Source of the DNA: Bacillus dicomae
GTDB lineage: Bacteria; Bacillota; Bacilli; Bacillales; Bacillaceae_G
Direction of reading: 5' to 3'
NCBI RefSeq assembly: GCF_006494425.1
Contig: NZ_VHIV01000005.1
Span: forward strand, 62,001-126,000
DNA length: 64,000 nt
The notes beneath the pieces are model-generated. The model searched no databases and was not told the DNA's origin. It saw nothing but the letters and a program-made list of their open reading frames with translations. Below, in pieces: positions 8,955 to 19,103 of this stretch. A program made the translations under genes and the position numbers. Within the stretch, counting starts at the first letter, position 1; the number at the start of each line of letters is the position of its first letter.

Positions 8955-9155
8955 TTAATCCTCAAAAATAAAGACTTCATCAATCGTACTATGAAGTGCC
9001 TTCGCTATATCGTGAGCAAGCTGCAAGGAAGGATTGTATTTTCCTTTTTCAAGGTGGCTAATTGTTTCACGACGTACACCAACACTTTTTGCTAAATCTT
9101 CTTGTGTCATGTTCAATTTGGCGCGGTATTCTTTTATTTTCGTTACGAACGCCAT
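8955..9155 (-). CDS. Small XRE-family transcriptional regulator
   Basis: A 66-residue protein consisting of a single helix-turn-helix ([28 protein letters not shown]) and a short tail. It overlaps the upstream DUF3796 gene by 13 bp, so the two are translated from one message. Small XRE proteins paired with DUF3796 membrane proteins are common in Bacillus and may form a membrane-linked regulatory pair; that role is inferred. Confidence 0.88.
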   Translation of the reverse strand: MAFVTKIKEYRAKLNMTQEDLAKSVGVRRETISHLEKGKYNPSLQLAHDIAKALHSTIDEVFIFED

Positions 9156-9502
9156 GGTGCATCTTCCATTTCATCAACTGGTTTATCGTAAAAGAACATA
9201 GAGAATCCGAACGTAAGAATGAGTGTGCCGAAAATAAGAGCGATATCAATTTCTTGTAGCGCCGGGTTTGGAAATAACATTTCAAGAAACATAATGATAG
9301 CGGTAGTTAGTAATGTAACGATAAATGCGTTGCGGCACGATTTATTGACGATTTGTTCAAACAGTTCATCGTGTTGAACTGTTCTATACGTTGTGAAAAA
9401 GGAGAAAAAGCAGAACATAGTAAACAATCCTTTTTCATAAAAAAAGCCGAGAAAACCGAAGAAACCGAGAAATCCTAAATATTTTATCCAAGTTGTTTTC
9501 AT
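9143..9502 (-). CDS. DUF3796 membrane protein
   Basis: A 119-residue protein. Its N-terminus is a Gly/Phe-rich hydrophobic helix ([20 protein letters not shown]), followed by a polar loop with [14 protein letters not shown] and two more membrane helices. This matches the DUF3796 family, whose function is unknown. ATG start at 9502, after AGGAGGCCCTATC. It is translationally linked to the XRE gene downstream, which may act on its promoter. Confidence 0.8.
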   Translation of the reverse strand: MKTTWIKYLGFLGFFGFLGFFYEKGLFTMFCFFSFFTTYRTVQHDELFEQIVNKSCRNAFIVTLLTTAIIMFLEMLFPNPALQEIDIALIFGTLILTFGFSMFFYDKPVDEMEDAPWRS

Positions 9503-9681
9503 GATAGGGCCTCCTAATCATGTTAGAAATAATTAACGTTATGTTATAAATATATCACATATGGATAGGAATGGTAATAATAGTTTTCTAGTTTGCTTCA
9601 TAATAATAGTAAAAAGAGGAAATATGCTACGAAATAAAGAGGATAATATTGTAAAATGGTTGTAAGGAGGGAGAGGAAGGT

Positions 9682-9876
9682 ATGCTAACTTGGATCATGG
9701 TCGTTGTATTACTTGTAGTGATTACTGTAGTCGCGACAGTGTTAATTGGGCGAAATGGTGATGCAAATTATAGTAAAGCAACAAAGGGGAATATTAGAAG
9801 GCTTACGATGATTTATATTATACTAGCTGTCGTTTTAATCGTTGGATTAGGTTTGTATATTTATTTCAAAGGTTAA
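9682..9876 (+). CDS. Small two-helix membrane protein
   Basis: A 64-residue protein with two hydrophobic helices (about 4-22 and 43-62) separated by a basic loop NYSKATKGNIRRL. Start at an ATG after AAGGAGGGAGAGG, a very strong ribosome site. No known family. It stands 87 bp before the ABC exporter genes and might be cotranscribed with them. Confidence 0.65.
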   Translation: MLTWIMVVVLLVVITVVATVLIGRNGDANYSKATKGNIRRLTMIYIILAVVLIVGLGLYIYFKG

Positions 9877-9963
9877 AAAACTGAAAAATACAAAAATCTA
9901 AAAATATAAGTATGCTATAATGTCAATATAGTTATTTGGTAATTAAGGAAAGGATTGGATGGA

Positions 9964-10689
9964 ATGATTGAAATTACGAATGTGTCAAAAAGTTATAATG
10001 GGTCTACCTATGCAGTAAAAGATTTAAGTTTATCTGTGCCTAGCGGAGAAATCTTTGGATTTTTAGGACCGAATGGTGCGGGTAAATCAACGACAATTAA
10101 GATGATTACTGGTATTCATGGGGTGGACAAAGGGACGATCACGATTAACGGTAAAGATATTATGAAAAATCCGATGGAAGCGAAAAGGACGTTTGGTTAT
10201 GTTCCAGATAGCCCAGATATGTTTTTACGTTTAAAGGGAATTGAATATTTAAACTTTATGGCAGATATGTATGAAGTGCCGAAAGAAGTACGACAAGAAC
10301 GAATCGAGTCTTTAGCGAAGAAATTTGATCTTTACAATGCGTTATCGGATCAAATTCAAAGTTACTCGCACGGTATGAGACAAAAAATCGTTATTATTGG
10401 TGTGCTCGTGCATGAGCCAGATGTATGGATTTTAGATGAACCGTTAACGGGGCTTGATCCGAAATCTGCATATATTTTAAAAGAAATGATGAGAGAACAT
10501 GCGGATAAAGGAAAGATTGTGTTTTTCTCTACACACGTATTAGAAGTGGCAGAAAAATTATGTGACCGCGTTGCGATTATTAATAAGGGGAATTTGCAGT
10601 TTAAAGGGAATTTAAATGAAATGAGAGATCATTTTAAATCCAATGAATCACTTGAAAAAATGTTCTTGGAGATGACGGGCAATGAGTAA
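9964..10689 (+). CDS. ABC transporter ATP-binding protein
   Basis: The nucleotide-binding subunit of an ABC-2-like exporter, 241 residues. Walker A is GPNGAGKSTT, Walker B VWILDEPLTGLDP, and the switch histidine lies in FFSTHVLEVAE. The signature motif is YSHGMRQ, a variant of LSGGQ seen in DrrA/CcmA-like exporters. ATG at 9964 is preferred over TTG at 9955, which touches the ribosome site AAGGAAAGGA. It overlaps the permease gene by 8 bp. Substrate unknown. Confidence 0.9.
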   Translation: MIEITNVSKSYNGSTYAVKDLSLSVPSGEIFGFLGPNGAGKSTTIKMITGIHGVDKGTITINGKDIMKNPMEAKRTFGYVPDSPDMFLRLKGIEYLNFMADMYEVPKEVRQERIESLAKKFDLYNALSDQIQSYSHGMRQKIVIIGVLVHEPDVWILDEPLTGLDPKSAYILKEMMREHADKGKIVFFSTHVLEVAEKLCDRVAIINKGNLQFKGNLNEMRDHFKSNESLEKMFLEMTGNE

Positions 10690-12340
10690 AATTTGGACGT
10701 TAACGAAAGTATTATTGAAATTAAATTATGCAGATTTTATAACAGATAAGAAGAAGAGATGGGCATATTTATTTTCGTTTGCAGCAATACTATTTGTGGG
10801 CTTTTTAATATTCGGCTCGATGACGCACGGAATGTATGAAGGTATGAAACATTTAGGGCAAGACCCAGGAATGATTATTGCAATGGGACTTGCGATTGCG
10901 AGTATATGGGTATTTTTAATGAGTATAACGAACATTTTAACTGTATTTTACTACAGCAATGACATTGAAATGTTACTACCATTACCATTGAAACCAGCGC
11001 AAATTATCTCGGCAAAATTTTTAACGGTACTAATTACACAATACGTAATGAGTTCATTTATTTTACTACCAATCTTTATTACGTACGGTTTAAAAAGTGG
11101 CGCATTTATTACATATTACATATACATGATTTTTATTTACTTACTTTTCCCGATTGTGCCGTTAGTATTAGCTTCGTTACTGATGACAGTTATTATGAGG
11201 TATACAAATATAGCGAAAAATAAAGATCGAGGAAATATATTTATTGGAATCGTAAGTATACTATTTATTGTAGGGATTAATGTATTTTTGCAGTGGAAAA
11301 ATAAAAGTTCGTTTTCTGAAGATGCAATTACAAATTATCTTGCAAACAACGAATCTTCTCTTTTAGTACAAATGACAAATTATTTTCCAACTACATATTT
11401 TGGAGCAGTGGCGTTAGTAGAAAATGCAAATTGGAAGGGTCCTTTATATGTAATAATCTTTGCACTTATTTCATTTGTATTTTTTGTGTTGTTTTATTAC
11501 ATTGCAGAGCGTACATATTTAAAAGGGGTTATTGGACTTTCAACGAGTACAGCAAAAAAAGAAGTCATTTCAGCAGAAGGCTTACAGAAATCAACGGTGC
11601 AAAGCTCACATTTGAAAGCGTATGTGAAAAAAGAGTTTAAAACGTTATTCCGTACACCACAATTTTTCTTAAATTGTATCGTACAAACTTTCGTTATGCC
11701 GATTATGTTGTTCTTTGTTTTATTTGTACAAGATGGAAATTTGAAATGGATTACGAGTTATATTAATAATCCAAAATCAGCAGGTCTTGCAATTGGCGTT
11801 GGCCTTTGTGCCTCTCTATTCTTAATGGGAAGTAACGTCATCGCAACAACTTCATTCTCACGTGATGGAAGCTCTTGGTTTGTGAATCGATATTTACCTG
11901 TAAAAGCTTCGGATATCTTTTTTGCGAAAGCAATTACTGCTTGGTTAATTAATGTAATGATTTTAGCAGTATTCGGCATTACGATGGCAGTTGTAGCTGG
12001 GATTTCTCCAGTATTTATGGTTCTTTGGTTCTTATTAAGTGCGAACGGTTTATTGCTAATCAATTTAATCGGTACACGCTGGGATGCACAAACTGCAGAT
12101 ATACATTGGGATACAGAGCAGAAGTTATTTAAGAGCCGCTATACAACTTTGTGGAATTTTTTAGCTAATATTTTCATAGCTTTAGTTCTTGTAGCGGGAG
12201 TAAGCCTATTATATTTCTTCCTTCAAGTAGGACTGTGGGTTATGTTTATCGTTTTATTTATAATGTTTACGATAGTAAATTATATCTTTATTAAAATGTT
12301 AAAATTAGGTGCAGAACGTATATTGTCAAATATTGAATAA
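10682..12340 (+). CDS. Putative ABC exporter membrane subunit
   Basis: A 552-residue integral membrane protein with about 12 hydrophobic segments. A central cytoplasmic stretch (about 290-330) contains KKEFKTLFRTPQF, as in large two-half ABC-2 permeases. The reading frame overlaps the ATPase gene by 8 bp, so the two subunits are coupled. No substrate can be inferred; no peptide, lantibiotic or resistance gene lies beside it. Confidence 0.85.
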   Translation: MSKIWTLTKVLLKLNYADFITDKKKRWAYLFSFAAILFVGFLIFGSMTHGMYEGMKHLGQDPGMIIAMGLAIASIWVFLMSITNILTVFYYSNDIEMLLPLPLKPAQIISAKFLTVLITQYVMSSFILLPIFITYGLKSGAFITYYIYMIFIYLLFPIVPLVLASLLMTVIMRYTNIAKNKDRGNIFIGIVSILFIVGINVFLQWKNKSSFSEDAITNYLANNESSLLVQMTNYFPTTYFGAVALVENANWKGPLYVIIFALISFVFFVLFYYIAERTYLKGVIGLSTSTAKKEVISAEGLQKSTVQSSHLKAYVKKEFKTLFRTPQFFLNCIVQTFVMPIMLFFVLFVQDGNLKWITSYINNPKSAGLAIGVGLCASLFLMGSNVIATTSFSRDGSSWFVNRYLPVKASDIFFAKAITAWLINVMILAVFGITMAVVAGISPVFMVLWFLLSANGLLLINLIGTRWDAQTADIHWDTEQKLFKSRYTTLWNFLANIFIALVLVAGVSLLYFFLQVGLWVMFIVLFIMFTIVNYIFIKMLKLGAERILSNIE

Positions 12341-12348
12341 AAAGATAG

Positions 12349-12376
12349 ATCCTCTGTATTCGTGCAGAGGATTTAT
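12349..12376 (+). terminator. Weak terminator after the ABC exporter genes
   Basis: Stem ATCCTCTG / CAGAGGAT followed by a short TTTA; it lies just before the ribosome site of the SDR gene and may leak. Confidence 0.5.
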
Positions 12377-12396
12377 CCATAGATGGAGGAGAAAAG

Positions 12397-13155
12397 GTGA
12401 AGAAAATAGCAATTGTAACAGGGGCAACTCGTCTGAATGGAATTGGTGCAGCTGTATGCAAGGTGCTTGCTCAAAAAGGGATAGACATTTTTTTCACGTA
12501 CTGGTCTCAGTATGATAAAGCGATGCCGTGGGGAATGCATGACAAAGAACCCTTTTTGTTGAAAGAGGAGATTGAAAGTTTAGGTGTTCGATGTGAAATG
12601 GCAGAAATCAATTTATCGCAGTCGTATTCACCAAATCGTTTGTTTTATATGGTATCAGAACGGTTAGGCGATCCATCTATTTTAATTAATAATGCAGCCT
12701 ATTCTACTCATACGAGAGTAGAGGAATTAGATGTAGAACAGCTTGATAAACATTATACGGTAAATGTTCGGGCTACTATGTTATTAAGTTCATTATTTAT
12801 AAAACATTATGCAAGCAAGACGAGTGGCAGTATTATTAATCTTACTTCGGGGCAGTCAGTAGGTCCAATGCCAGATGAACTTGCATATGCCGCAACGAAA
12901 GGCGCAATTGAAGCATTTACAAAGTCAGTAGCGCCAGTTGCGATGGAGAAGGGGATTACCGTTAATGCCGTTGATCCAGGACCAACGAATACAGGATGGA
13001 TTACAGAGGAGCTACAGCATCACTTAGTATGGAAGTTCCCGCAAGGTAAAGTAGGAGAACCGGTGGATGCTGCGCGCTTAATTTGTTTTTTAGTAAGTGA
13101 AGAAGCAAAATGGATTACCGGGCAAGTTATTCATTCGAATGGTGGTTATTCATAA
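12397..13155 (+). CDS. Short-chain dehydrogenase/reductase (SDR)
   Basis: An NAD(P)-dependent oxidoreductase of 252 residues. The cofactor loop is TGATRLNGIGAAV, the structural motif NNAAY, the catalytic serine lies in NLTSGQS, and the catalytic Tyr-Lys pair is YAATK. It ends WITGQVIHSNGGYS, as in 3-oxoacyl-ACP reductase-like SDRs. The start is GTG at 12397, after GGAGGAGAAAAG. A long insert after strand 2 (WSQYDKAMPWGMHDKEP) is typical of a Bacillus subgroup. Substrate unknown. Confidence 0.9.
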   Translation: MKKIAIVTGATRLNGIGAAVCKVLAQKGIDIFFTYWSQYDKAMPWGMHDKEPFLLKEEIESLGVRCEMAEINLSQSYSPNRLFYMVSERLGDPSILINNAAYSTHTRVEELDVEQLDKHYTVNVRATMLLSSLFIKHYASKTSGSIINLTSGQSVGPMPDELAYAATKGAIEAFTKSVAPVAMEKGITVNAVDPGPTNTGWITEELQHHLVWKFPQGKVGEPVDAARLICFLVSEEAKWITGQVIHSNGGYS

Positions 13156-13251
13156 ATATATTATGTTAACAACTGTTGAGAAACAAAAAATAAAAGAAAA
13201 TTTTATTTTTTTGATTAAATAAAATGTCAAGAAAGATAAAAAATTGATAGA

Positions 13252-13306
13252 AGAGTATATCGTCATATGAGGATCGCAATGCTTCATGTGACAATATACT
13301 CTTTTT
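13252..13306 (+). terminator. Terminator in the gap after the SDR gene
   Basis: A long stem AGAGTATAT...ATATACTCT with an inner TATGA/TCAT pairing, followed by TTTTTCTTTT. The rest of the 337-bp gap to the lipoprotein gene holds AT-rich DNA and no supported gene. Confidence 0.75.
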
Positions 13307-13492
13307 CTTTTACTGCAGAGAAGAAAAATGAAGTAGAAGAAACTCGAATATTAAAATGAGTTTATCAGTTTTTGTACGTATTATTATGAAGATTACTGTC
13401 GGAAAAATGATAATTCGTATGAAAAGGGATTTTTTACGGGGAAATCGAATCGTAAAGGGGAGGATAAATTACGTAAACATAGGGGGATTTAT

Positions 13493-14203
13493 ATGAAAAT
13501 GAAAAAGGTCGCTATCGCATCGATAACAATTGGTACAATGCTTACTATGGCAGCTTGTAGTCCTTCAGCAGATAAAGAGAAAGAAAAGAAAGAGCAAGTA
13601 ACAGCGCAAAATGAAGGAGAAGTAAAAACGACAAGTGCAGATGAAGCGTCAAAAACAACGAAAGATACTGACAAAGAAACAAATACTTCTTCAAATGAAA
13701 AAACAGATAAAGATGCAAAAAATACGAAAGAATCATCAGGAACAGAAAGTAACGGTAAAACATCATCTCAAAATGAGAATGTGAAAACAAAAGAAAAAGA
13801 GACGACAGGAAAAACGAATGACCAAACGACTAGTGGAAAAACGACAGATCAAAGTACAAGTACAAACTCAAACGGAAAAACAACGAAAGATCCGAAGAAA
13901 AGCGTAGCCGTGAAAACAAATGTAAAAGAAGTTGCTGCATTAATTGAAAGCTTAGACAAGCAATTGGCTGCAAATCCTAAATTAGAAACAGTAAATAAGC
14001 TTGGAAAACAAATTAATGAAAAGTGGGATGTAATTGAGAAAGAGTTAGAAGCATCACATCCAGCTGAATCTAAAACAATCGGACAAAGTATGTATCCGTT
14101 AATTGTAGGAGCGGAGAAGGAAAAGATTGATGTTACTAAAATGAAGTCGTTAACGACGAAAACGAAAAAAGATTTAAATCAATTATTGACGAAACTTTCG
14201 TAG
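13493..14203 (+). CDS. Secreted lipoprotein with Thr/Lys/Ser-rich linker
   Basis: A 236-residue protein with a lipoprotein signal peptide; the lipobox is TMAAC, with Cys at about 22. Residues 23-145 are a low-complexity, charged linker rich in Lys, Thr, Glu and Ser. The C-terminal 85 residues form a helical domain (KEVAALIESLDKQLAANPKL onwards) of unknown family. ATG start follows AGGGGGATTTAT. Probably anchored on the outer face of the membrane with the helical domain extended into the wall. Confidence 0.82.
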   Translation: MKMKKVAIASITIGTMLTMAACSPSADKEKEKKEQVTAQNEGEVKTTSADEASKTTKDTDKETNTSSNEKTDKDAKNTKESSGTESNGKTSSQNENVKTKEKETTGKTNDQTTSGKTTDQSTSTNSNGKTTKDPKKSVAVKTNVKEVAALIESLDKQLAANPKLETVNKLGKQINEKWDVIEKELEASHPAESKTIGQSMYPLIVGAEKEKIDVTKMKSLTTKTKKDLNQLLTKLS

Positions 14204-14207
14204 TTTC

Positions 14208-14237
14208 AAAAGCCTACTTGTGCGAGTAGGCTTTTTT
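14208..14237 (+). terminator. Terminator of the lipoprotein gene
   Basis: Stem AAAAGCCTACT / AGTAGGCTTTTTT. Confidence 0.9.
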
Positions 14238-14319
14238 AATTTGTTTCGATATTGTTCATTTTCGGTGGGCGTTAAGAAATTCATTTGAAAAGAACATCCC
14301 GATGAACAAAATAAAACCA

Positions 14320-14970
<651 letters not shown>

Positions 14971-15038
14971 TCACCTCTGAAAAGATCGTATTACTAATAG
15001 TAAATGTAGAAGTAGAACAAAGTGAAATGGACAAGTGA

Positions 15039-15182
15039 TTGTATTTCAAGATTTTTGCGGCTAGCGTGGTGGGAAGAGAAACTAGCCGGAGTAGCATGCT
15101 GAATTTTTGATGTAGCAACAATTCCTGTTGTGCGGCCCGAACGTATTGCACCTTCTAAGACGTTGGAAACTGGACGAAACTT
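15039..15182 (-). pseudogene. Remnant of an alkaline phosphatase gene
   Basis: One frame reads SNVLEGAIRSGRTTGIVATS, then KIQHATPASFSSHHASRKN. This is the conserved phosphatase block normally seen as LEGAxxxGxxTGIVATSxIxHATPA. Nothing recognisable as alkaline phosphatase lies upstream or downstream, so only about 50 codons of an original gene of 450 or more survive. It fills the gap between the exosporium gene and pyruvate kinase. Confidence 0.72.
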
Positions 15183-15311
15183 GCATTCTTCTTCAACAAA
15201 AACTCTCCTCACATAAAACCTATTTGCCTTCTTAAGTTGTACGGTCATGTCAATAAAAAGAATCTTCTCTTTATTTTATGGGAACCATTTATAAAAAGGA
15301 TGGTGATAAAT

Positions 15312-16370
15312 ATGACAATTGATCGAGTTTGTACAATTGGGCCAGCAAGTAATAATAAAGAAACGTTATCGCAGTTAGTAAACAATGGTATGAAAATTGT
15401 TCGTCTAAATTTATCACATGGTACGCATGAAAGTCATAAAGATATCATTCGTTTAGTCAAATCTTTAGACGATTCTATTAAAATTTTAGGTGATGTACAA
15501 GGTCCTAAAATAAGGTTAGGTGAAATGAAAGGAGAACAAATTACACTTCATGCGGGAGATTCTTTTATTTTACATACACAACCAGTTACAGGGAGTAGTA
15601 CGGAAGCGAGTGTTGATTATGAAGGAATCGCGAATGATGTGAAAGTCGGAAGTAGGATTTTAATGAATGATGGTGAAGTTGAGTTAATCGTTGAGAAGGT
15701 AAGTATGGATAAAATAGAAACAAAGGTGAAAACAGGTGGTAATATCTCCTCTCATAAAGGGGTGAACTTACCAGGAGCAATCGTTAGTTTACCAGCTATT
15801 ACAGAGAAAGATAAAAAAGATATTCAGTTTCTTTTAGAAGAGGGTGTTGATTTTATCGCATGTTCTTTCGTAAGAAAACCTAGTCATATAAAAGAAATAA
15901 GGGACTTTATAAAAGAGCATAAAGAAACCGCTCCTAATTTAATTGCTAAAATAGAAACGATGGAAGCAATCGAGAATTTTCAAGATATATGTAAAGAAGC
16001 AGACGGAATTATGATTGCACGAGGTGATTTAGGGGTGGAGTTGCCGTATCAATTTATTCCACTCTTGCAGAAAATGATGATTCAGGAATGTAATCGAACG
16101 AATACATATGTTATTACAGCAACTCAAATGCTTCAATCTATGGTAGATCATTCTATTCCAACAAGAGCTGAGGTGACTGATGTGTTTCAAGCTGTACTAG
16201 ACGGGACAAATGCTGTTATGCTTTCTGCTGAAAGTGCATCCGGCGAGCACCCAGTTGAGAGTGTAAAAACATTACGTCTCGTTTCTGAATTCGCTGAGCA
16301 TGTGAAGAAAGATGGTCCTTTTGTGATGAAAGATGTACTGGAATTGCTGCATAAGTCTGTGGATGAGTGA
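15312..16370 (+). CDS. Short pyruvate kinase-family protein
   Basis: A 352-residue protein with the A and B domains of pyruvate kinase: TIGPASNN at the start, RLNLSHGTHE, the active-site stretch NLIAKIETMEAI, MIARGDLGVELP and TATQMLQSM. It ends after the barrel and lacks the roughly 110-residue C-terminal regulatory domain and the phosphoenolpyruvate-synthase-like tail of the main Bacillus enzyme, so allostery should differ. ATG at 15312 follows AAGGATGGTGATAAAT. It is a paralogue-like enzyme; whether it acts in glycolysis is not shown. Confidence 0.85.
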   Translation: MTIDRVCTIGPASNNKETLSQLVNNGMKIVRLNLSHGTHESHKDIIRLVKSLDDSIKILGDVQGPKIRLGEMKGEQITLHAGDSFILHTQPVTGSSTEASVDYEGIANDVKVGSRILMNDGEVELIVEKVSMDKIETKVKTGGNISSHKGVNLPGAIVSLPAITEKDKKDIQFLLEEGVDFIACSFVRKPSHIKEIRDFIKEHKETAPNLIAKIETMEAIENFQDICKEADGIMIARGDLGVELPYQFIPLLQKMMIQECNRTNTYVITATQMLQSMVDHSIPTRAEVTDVFQAVLDGTNAVMLSAESASGEHPVESVKTLRLVSEFAEHVKKDGPFVMKDVLELLHKSVDE

Positions 16371-16404
16371 TAAATAAAAAGAGGGCGGATATGTATCCGT
16401 CCTC
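16371..16404 (-). terminator. Terminator of the DUF1292 gene
   Basis: On the minus strand GAGGACGGAT / ATCCGCCCTC is followed by TTTTTATTTA. On the plus strand there is no T tract, so pyruvate kinase transcripts may run into it. Confidence 0.7.
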
Positions 16405-16420
16405 GTGTGTTTCATTCATA

Positions 16421-16696
16421 TTATTCTTGCTCTTGCTCATCCAAAATCTTATCAAACGCAGCAGATACTTTTTCAAATTCTTCATCATTTTCAATGTATG
16501 AAAACTCATTATCTTCTTCTACTTTTAAAAAGAAGATATCAATGTCTTCCTCAGATTCGGTTTGAATATCTTCTACGAAGGCAACTGCAATATATTCTGC
16601 ACCTTCGACATCCATCGCTCCAAGTACTTCTACTTCTTGCTCTTCGTTATTTTCATCACTAAGAGTAAAAACTTCGCCAACTTCAATATCAGACAT
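16421..16696 (-). CDS. DUF1292 family acidic protein
   Basis: A 91-residue, very acidic protein beginning MSDIEVGEVFTLSDENNEEQ. It contains the DUF1292 pattern of strands followed by an acidic helix (EDNEFSYIENDEEFEKVSAA). Function unknown; such proteins are widespread in Firmicutes. GGAGGAG lies 9 bases before the ATG at 16696. A second ATG at 16702 is possible, but longer frames lack a ribosome site. Confidence 0.8.
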   Translation of the reverse strand: MSDIEVGEVFTLSDENNEEQEVEVLGAMDVEGAEYIAVAFVEDIQTESEEDIDIFFLKVEEDNEFSYIENDEEFEKVSAAFDKILDEQEQE

Positions 16697-16938
16697 TTTC
16701 ATTCTCCTCCTGTCCACCTCTAATAAATTAGAGTATTTAAACTGCATACATACTAATATATCTTTCCATGAAAAATCAATTTCATACATAAGAAAAATCA
16801 AATTCTACTTCTTTAGTATGAGTATCCAATAATAAGGAGGATTATTTTTTGCGTGATATATGATGACATTCACTTTGATCATAGCTTGTCTTGTTATATC
16901 TCACAGTAGTTACCTGATTAATCATTTGTTCACACCTT

Positions 16939-17814
16939 TTAATCAACCATTTCCCAAAATTGAGTTGCTGCTGTGGAGATTCGTTGGGTTTTTAATTTTA
17001 CTATTACAGGTTCTAGATGGAAATCAAATTGTTCCAATTCTAAAAGCGTTGTATGCGCTAAAAATGGTGATGTGTAGTCCATTCTTGGAATAATGGATAA
17101 ACCTAGCCCTTTACTAACAAGTGCTATAACCATACTTATATCTTTACACTCGATAATGATATTTGGCTGGACTTTGTATGTATCAAACGCTTTGAGTAGG
17201 TCTTCATTGAAGGAGAGTCCTTCCATTGCTCCGAGCATAATGAATGGGAACTGCGTAATCTTTTCAATCGTCACATGTTGTGATGGAAATGATGTTTCCC
17301 AACTTGCAGGGATAATTACAGCGATTGGTTGTTTTTTTAATGATTTTAGCTCATAGTGTTCACTATTTCCTAATCGTAAAAGGAGGGCAATATCAATTTC
17401 TCTTTGTTCTAGTTTTTTTAATAATTCTTCTGAATTTCCCGTTACTATATTTATTTTAACATTAGGGTATTGTGTTCTAAACGTACTAACATAGTCAATA
17501 AGCATATTGGAACATGTAGAAGATACACCGATATTTACTGTTCCGCCTATACCTCGTTCAATTTCTTGAATTTGCTGCTTTACATCTTGAACCTGCATTA
17601 GCATTTGTGTGGCATATTGATATAGTATTTCACCTGTTTCTGTAAGCTCCCATTTCTGGCGATATCGATGAATTAAAGTTGTACCAAGATCAGTTTCGAG
17701 CTTTTTTAATAATTGACTAAGTGGTGGCTGCGCGATATGGAGCACTTCTGCTGCTTTAGAAATACTTCCTTGTTTTACAATTTCTTTAAAGTAATATAAT
17801 TGCCTGAAATCCAT
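16939..17814 (-). CDS. LysR-family transcriptional regulator
   Basis: A 291-residue regulator with an N-terminal winged helix-turn-helix (QGSISKAAEVLHIAQPPLSQLLKKLE) and a C-terminal two-lobed effector domain (VNIGVSSTCSNMLIDYV onwards). It is divergent from the YczE gene and likely controls it. A CATATG-rich palindrome lies in the shared promoter. ATG at 17814 follows GGAGAGATACA. Inducer unknown. Confidence 0.9.
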   Translation of the reverse strand: MDFRQLYYFKEIVKQGSISKAAEVLHIAQPPLSQLLKKLETDLGTTLIHRYRQKWELTETGEILYQYATQMLMQVQDVKQQIQEIERGIGGTVNIGVSSTCSNMLIDYVSTFRTQYPNVKINIVTGNSEELLKKLEQREIDIALLLRLGNSEHYELKSLKKQPIAVIIPASWETSFPSQHVTIEKITQFPFIMLGAMEGLSFNEDLLKAFDTYKVQPNIIIECKDISMVIALVSKGLGLSIIPRMDYTSPFLAHTTLLELEQFDFHLEPVIVKLKTQRISTAATQFWEMVD

Positions 17815-17825
17815 TGTATCTCTCC

Positions 17826-17847
17826 ATCATATGTTTTTTCATATGAT
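17826..17847. promoter_or_regulatory. Palindrome in the LysR/YczE intergenic region
   Basis: Arms ATCATATG and CATATGAT are separated by TTTTTT, and a third CATATG stands about 30 bp downstream. A candidate LysR-type binding site. Confidence 0.5.
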
Positions 17848-17954
17848 TAGTTTATCATATATATATATTTTTCATATGTTTAATTTGACGTTATATTTAA
17901 TTCTAAAGCTATAGTCTTTATATTAATAATGTCAATTAGAAAGTGAGAGATAAT

Positions 17955-18623
17955 ATGGATCATCGGAACAGAACCTTGAAGCGCATCACCTTGTACGTGC
18001 TCGGGTTATTTTGTATGTCGATTGGCATTAGCATGTCAATTCAAGCAGGGTTTGGTGTATCGCCTGTATCATCATTGGCATATGCAAGTACGCTAACGAT
18101 TGGTTTATCGGTTGGTGTGACAATGGCGCTTGCAAATGTTTTATACATTTTTATTCAAGTCATATTAAGTAAACGAATGGAGTTCAATGAGTTTGTAAGT
18201 CAGTTCATTATTTCGTTTTTATTTGGGTTCTTCATGGATGCAACGCTCTTCCTTGTGCAACTTTTCCCTACACCTGAAATGATTTTTGCTCGAAGTGTAT
18301 ATTTGATTGTTAGTTTATTTGTTATAGCAGTCGGTTTAATGGGCTATACAACAGCGAAACTACCATTAATGCCATATGATGCGTTAACTTATGTAATTAG
18401 TGAAAAATTTAATTTGACATTTGGTAAAGCAAAAATTTTGAGTGATTTAATAAACATTTGTGCAGCGGGTATAATTTGTATAGTTTTCATTCATTCATTA
18501 GGATCAATTGGAATCGGTACACTCATTTCCGCCTATTGTATCGGTAAAATTTTAGGATGGATGATACCGTATTATCAACCGACACTTCATCGATGGGTAT
18601 TTAAAGTAGAGAAGGCTGCTTAG
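17955..18623 (+). CDS. YczE/YyaS/YitT-family membrane protein
   Basis: A 222-residue integral membrane protein with about five helices. The first module (SIGISMSIQAGFGVSPVSSLAYA) and the later ISEKFNLTFGKAKILSDLINI are typical of the YczE/YyaS family. Its biochemical role is not established. The divergent LysR gene is a common neighbour. ATG at 17955 follows AAGTGAGAGA; a GTG 12 bases upstream overlaps that site. Confidence 0.82.
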   Translation: MDHRNRTLKRITLYVLGLFCMSIGISMSIQAGFGVSPVSSLAYASTLTIGLSVGVTMALANVLYIFIQVILSKRMEFNEFVSQFIISFLFGFFMDATLFLVQLFPTPEMIFARSVYLIVSLFVIAVGLMGYTTAKLPLMPYDALTYVISEKFNLTFGKAKILSDLINICAAGIICIVFIHSLGSIGIGTLISAYCIGKILGWMIPYYQPTLHRWVFKVEKAA

Positions 18624-18684
18624 GCTATATACTTCAAATCTCTAAAAGGTGATATTGATAAATCTGTGATCTTATCAATGCAAA

Positions 18685-18725
18685 AACGCAACTCTTTCTG
18701 TAAAATCATAGGAAAGAATTGCGTT
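18685..18725 (+). terminator. Terminator of the YczE-family gene
   Basis: Stem AACGCAA-CTCTTTC / GAAAGAA-TTGCGTT in the gap before a convergent gene; the T tract is weak. Confidence 0.6.
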
Positions 18726-18791
18726 ATATCTTATCGTTGTAATAAAGAAAAGTGATTTATTGAAAAACATGTACTTCTAATTTTTATCTCG

Positions 18792-19103
18792 CTATGAATC
18801 ACAAACTTCTTTTGCATTCATAGAAGCAGCATCTAATAAAAGGAAAACGGCTGCTATAATATGTAGAAAGACGTCTATATAAGGAAAGAAGGCAACTAGA
18901 TTAACGATAATACCTATATAATGAGCGTACGTATTCATGCCAGCTTTGTTAGCTAATAAAATAGTAGTAATATGTAAAGCAATCAATAGTAGTAAAGGTA
19001 TCCCGTCTAGGTTAACAAAACTTGGAAAAAAATAATAACAAGGAAGTAATAAAAGATGATAGATCCCTGTAGCCCACTTTAGTGCTTGTATGTAGGTTTT
19101 CAA
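18792..19103 (-). CDS. Small four-helix membrane protein
   Basis: A 103-residue protein with about four hydrophobic helices, including WATGIYHLLLLPCYYFF and LHIIAAVFLLLDAA. No known family. The chosen start is TTG at 19103, 7 bases after GGAGG; the ATG at 19124 lies upstream of that ribosome site. Convergent with the YczE-family gene. Confidence 0.6.
   Translation of the reverse strand: MKTYIQALKWATGIYHLLLLPCYYFFPSFVNLDGIPLLLLIALHITTILLANKAGMNTYAHYIGIIVNLVAFFPYIDVFLHIIAAVFLLLDAASMNAKEVCDS

Noticed and set aside
16860-17093. Plus-strand frame opposite the LysR gene, preceded by AAGGAGG.
   Set aside because: The ribosome-like site is 20 bases from the ATG, and most of the frame is antisense to a well-supported LysR gene.
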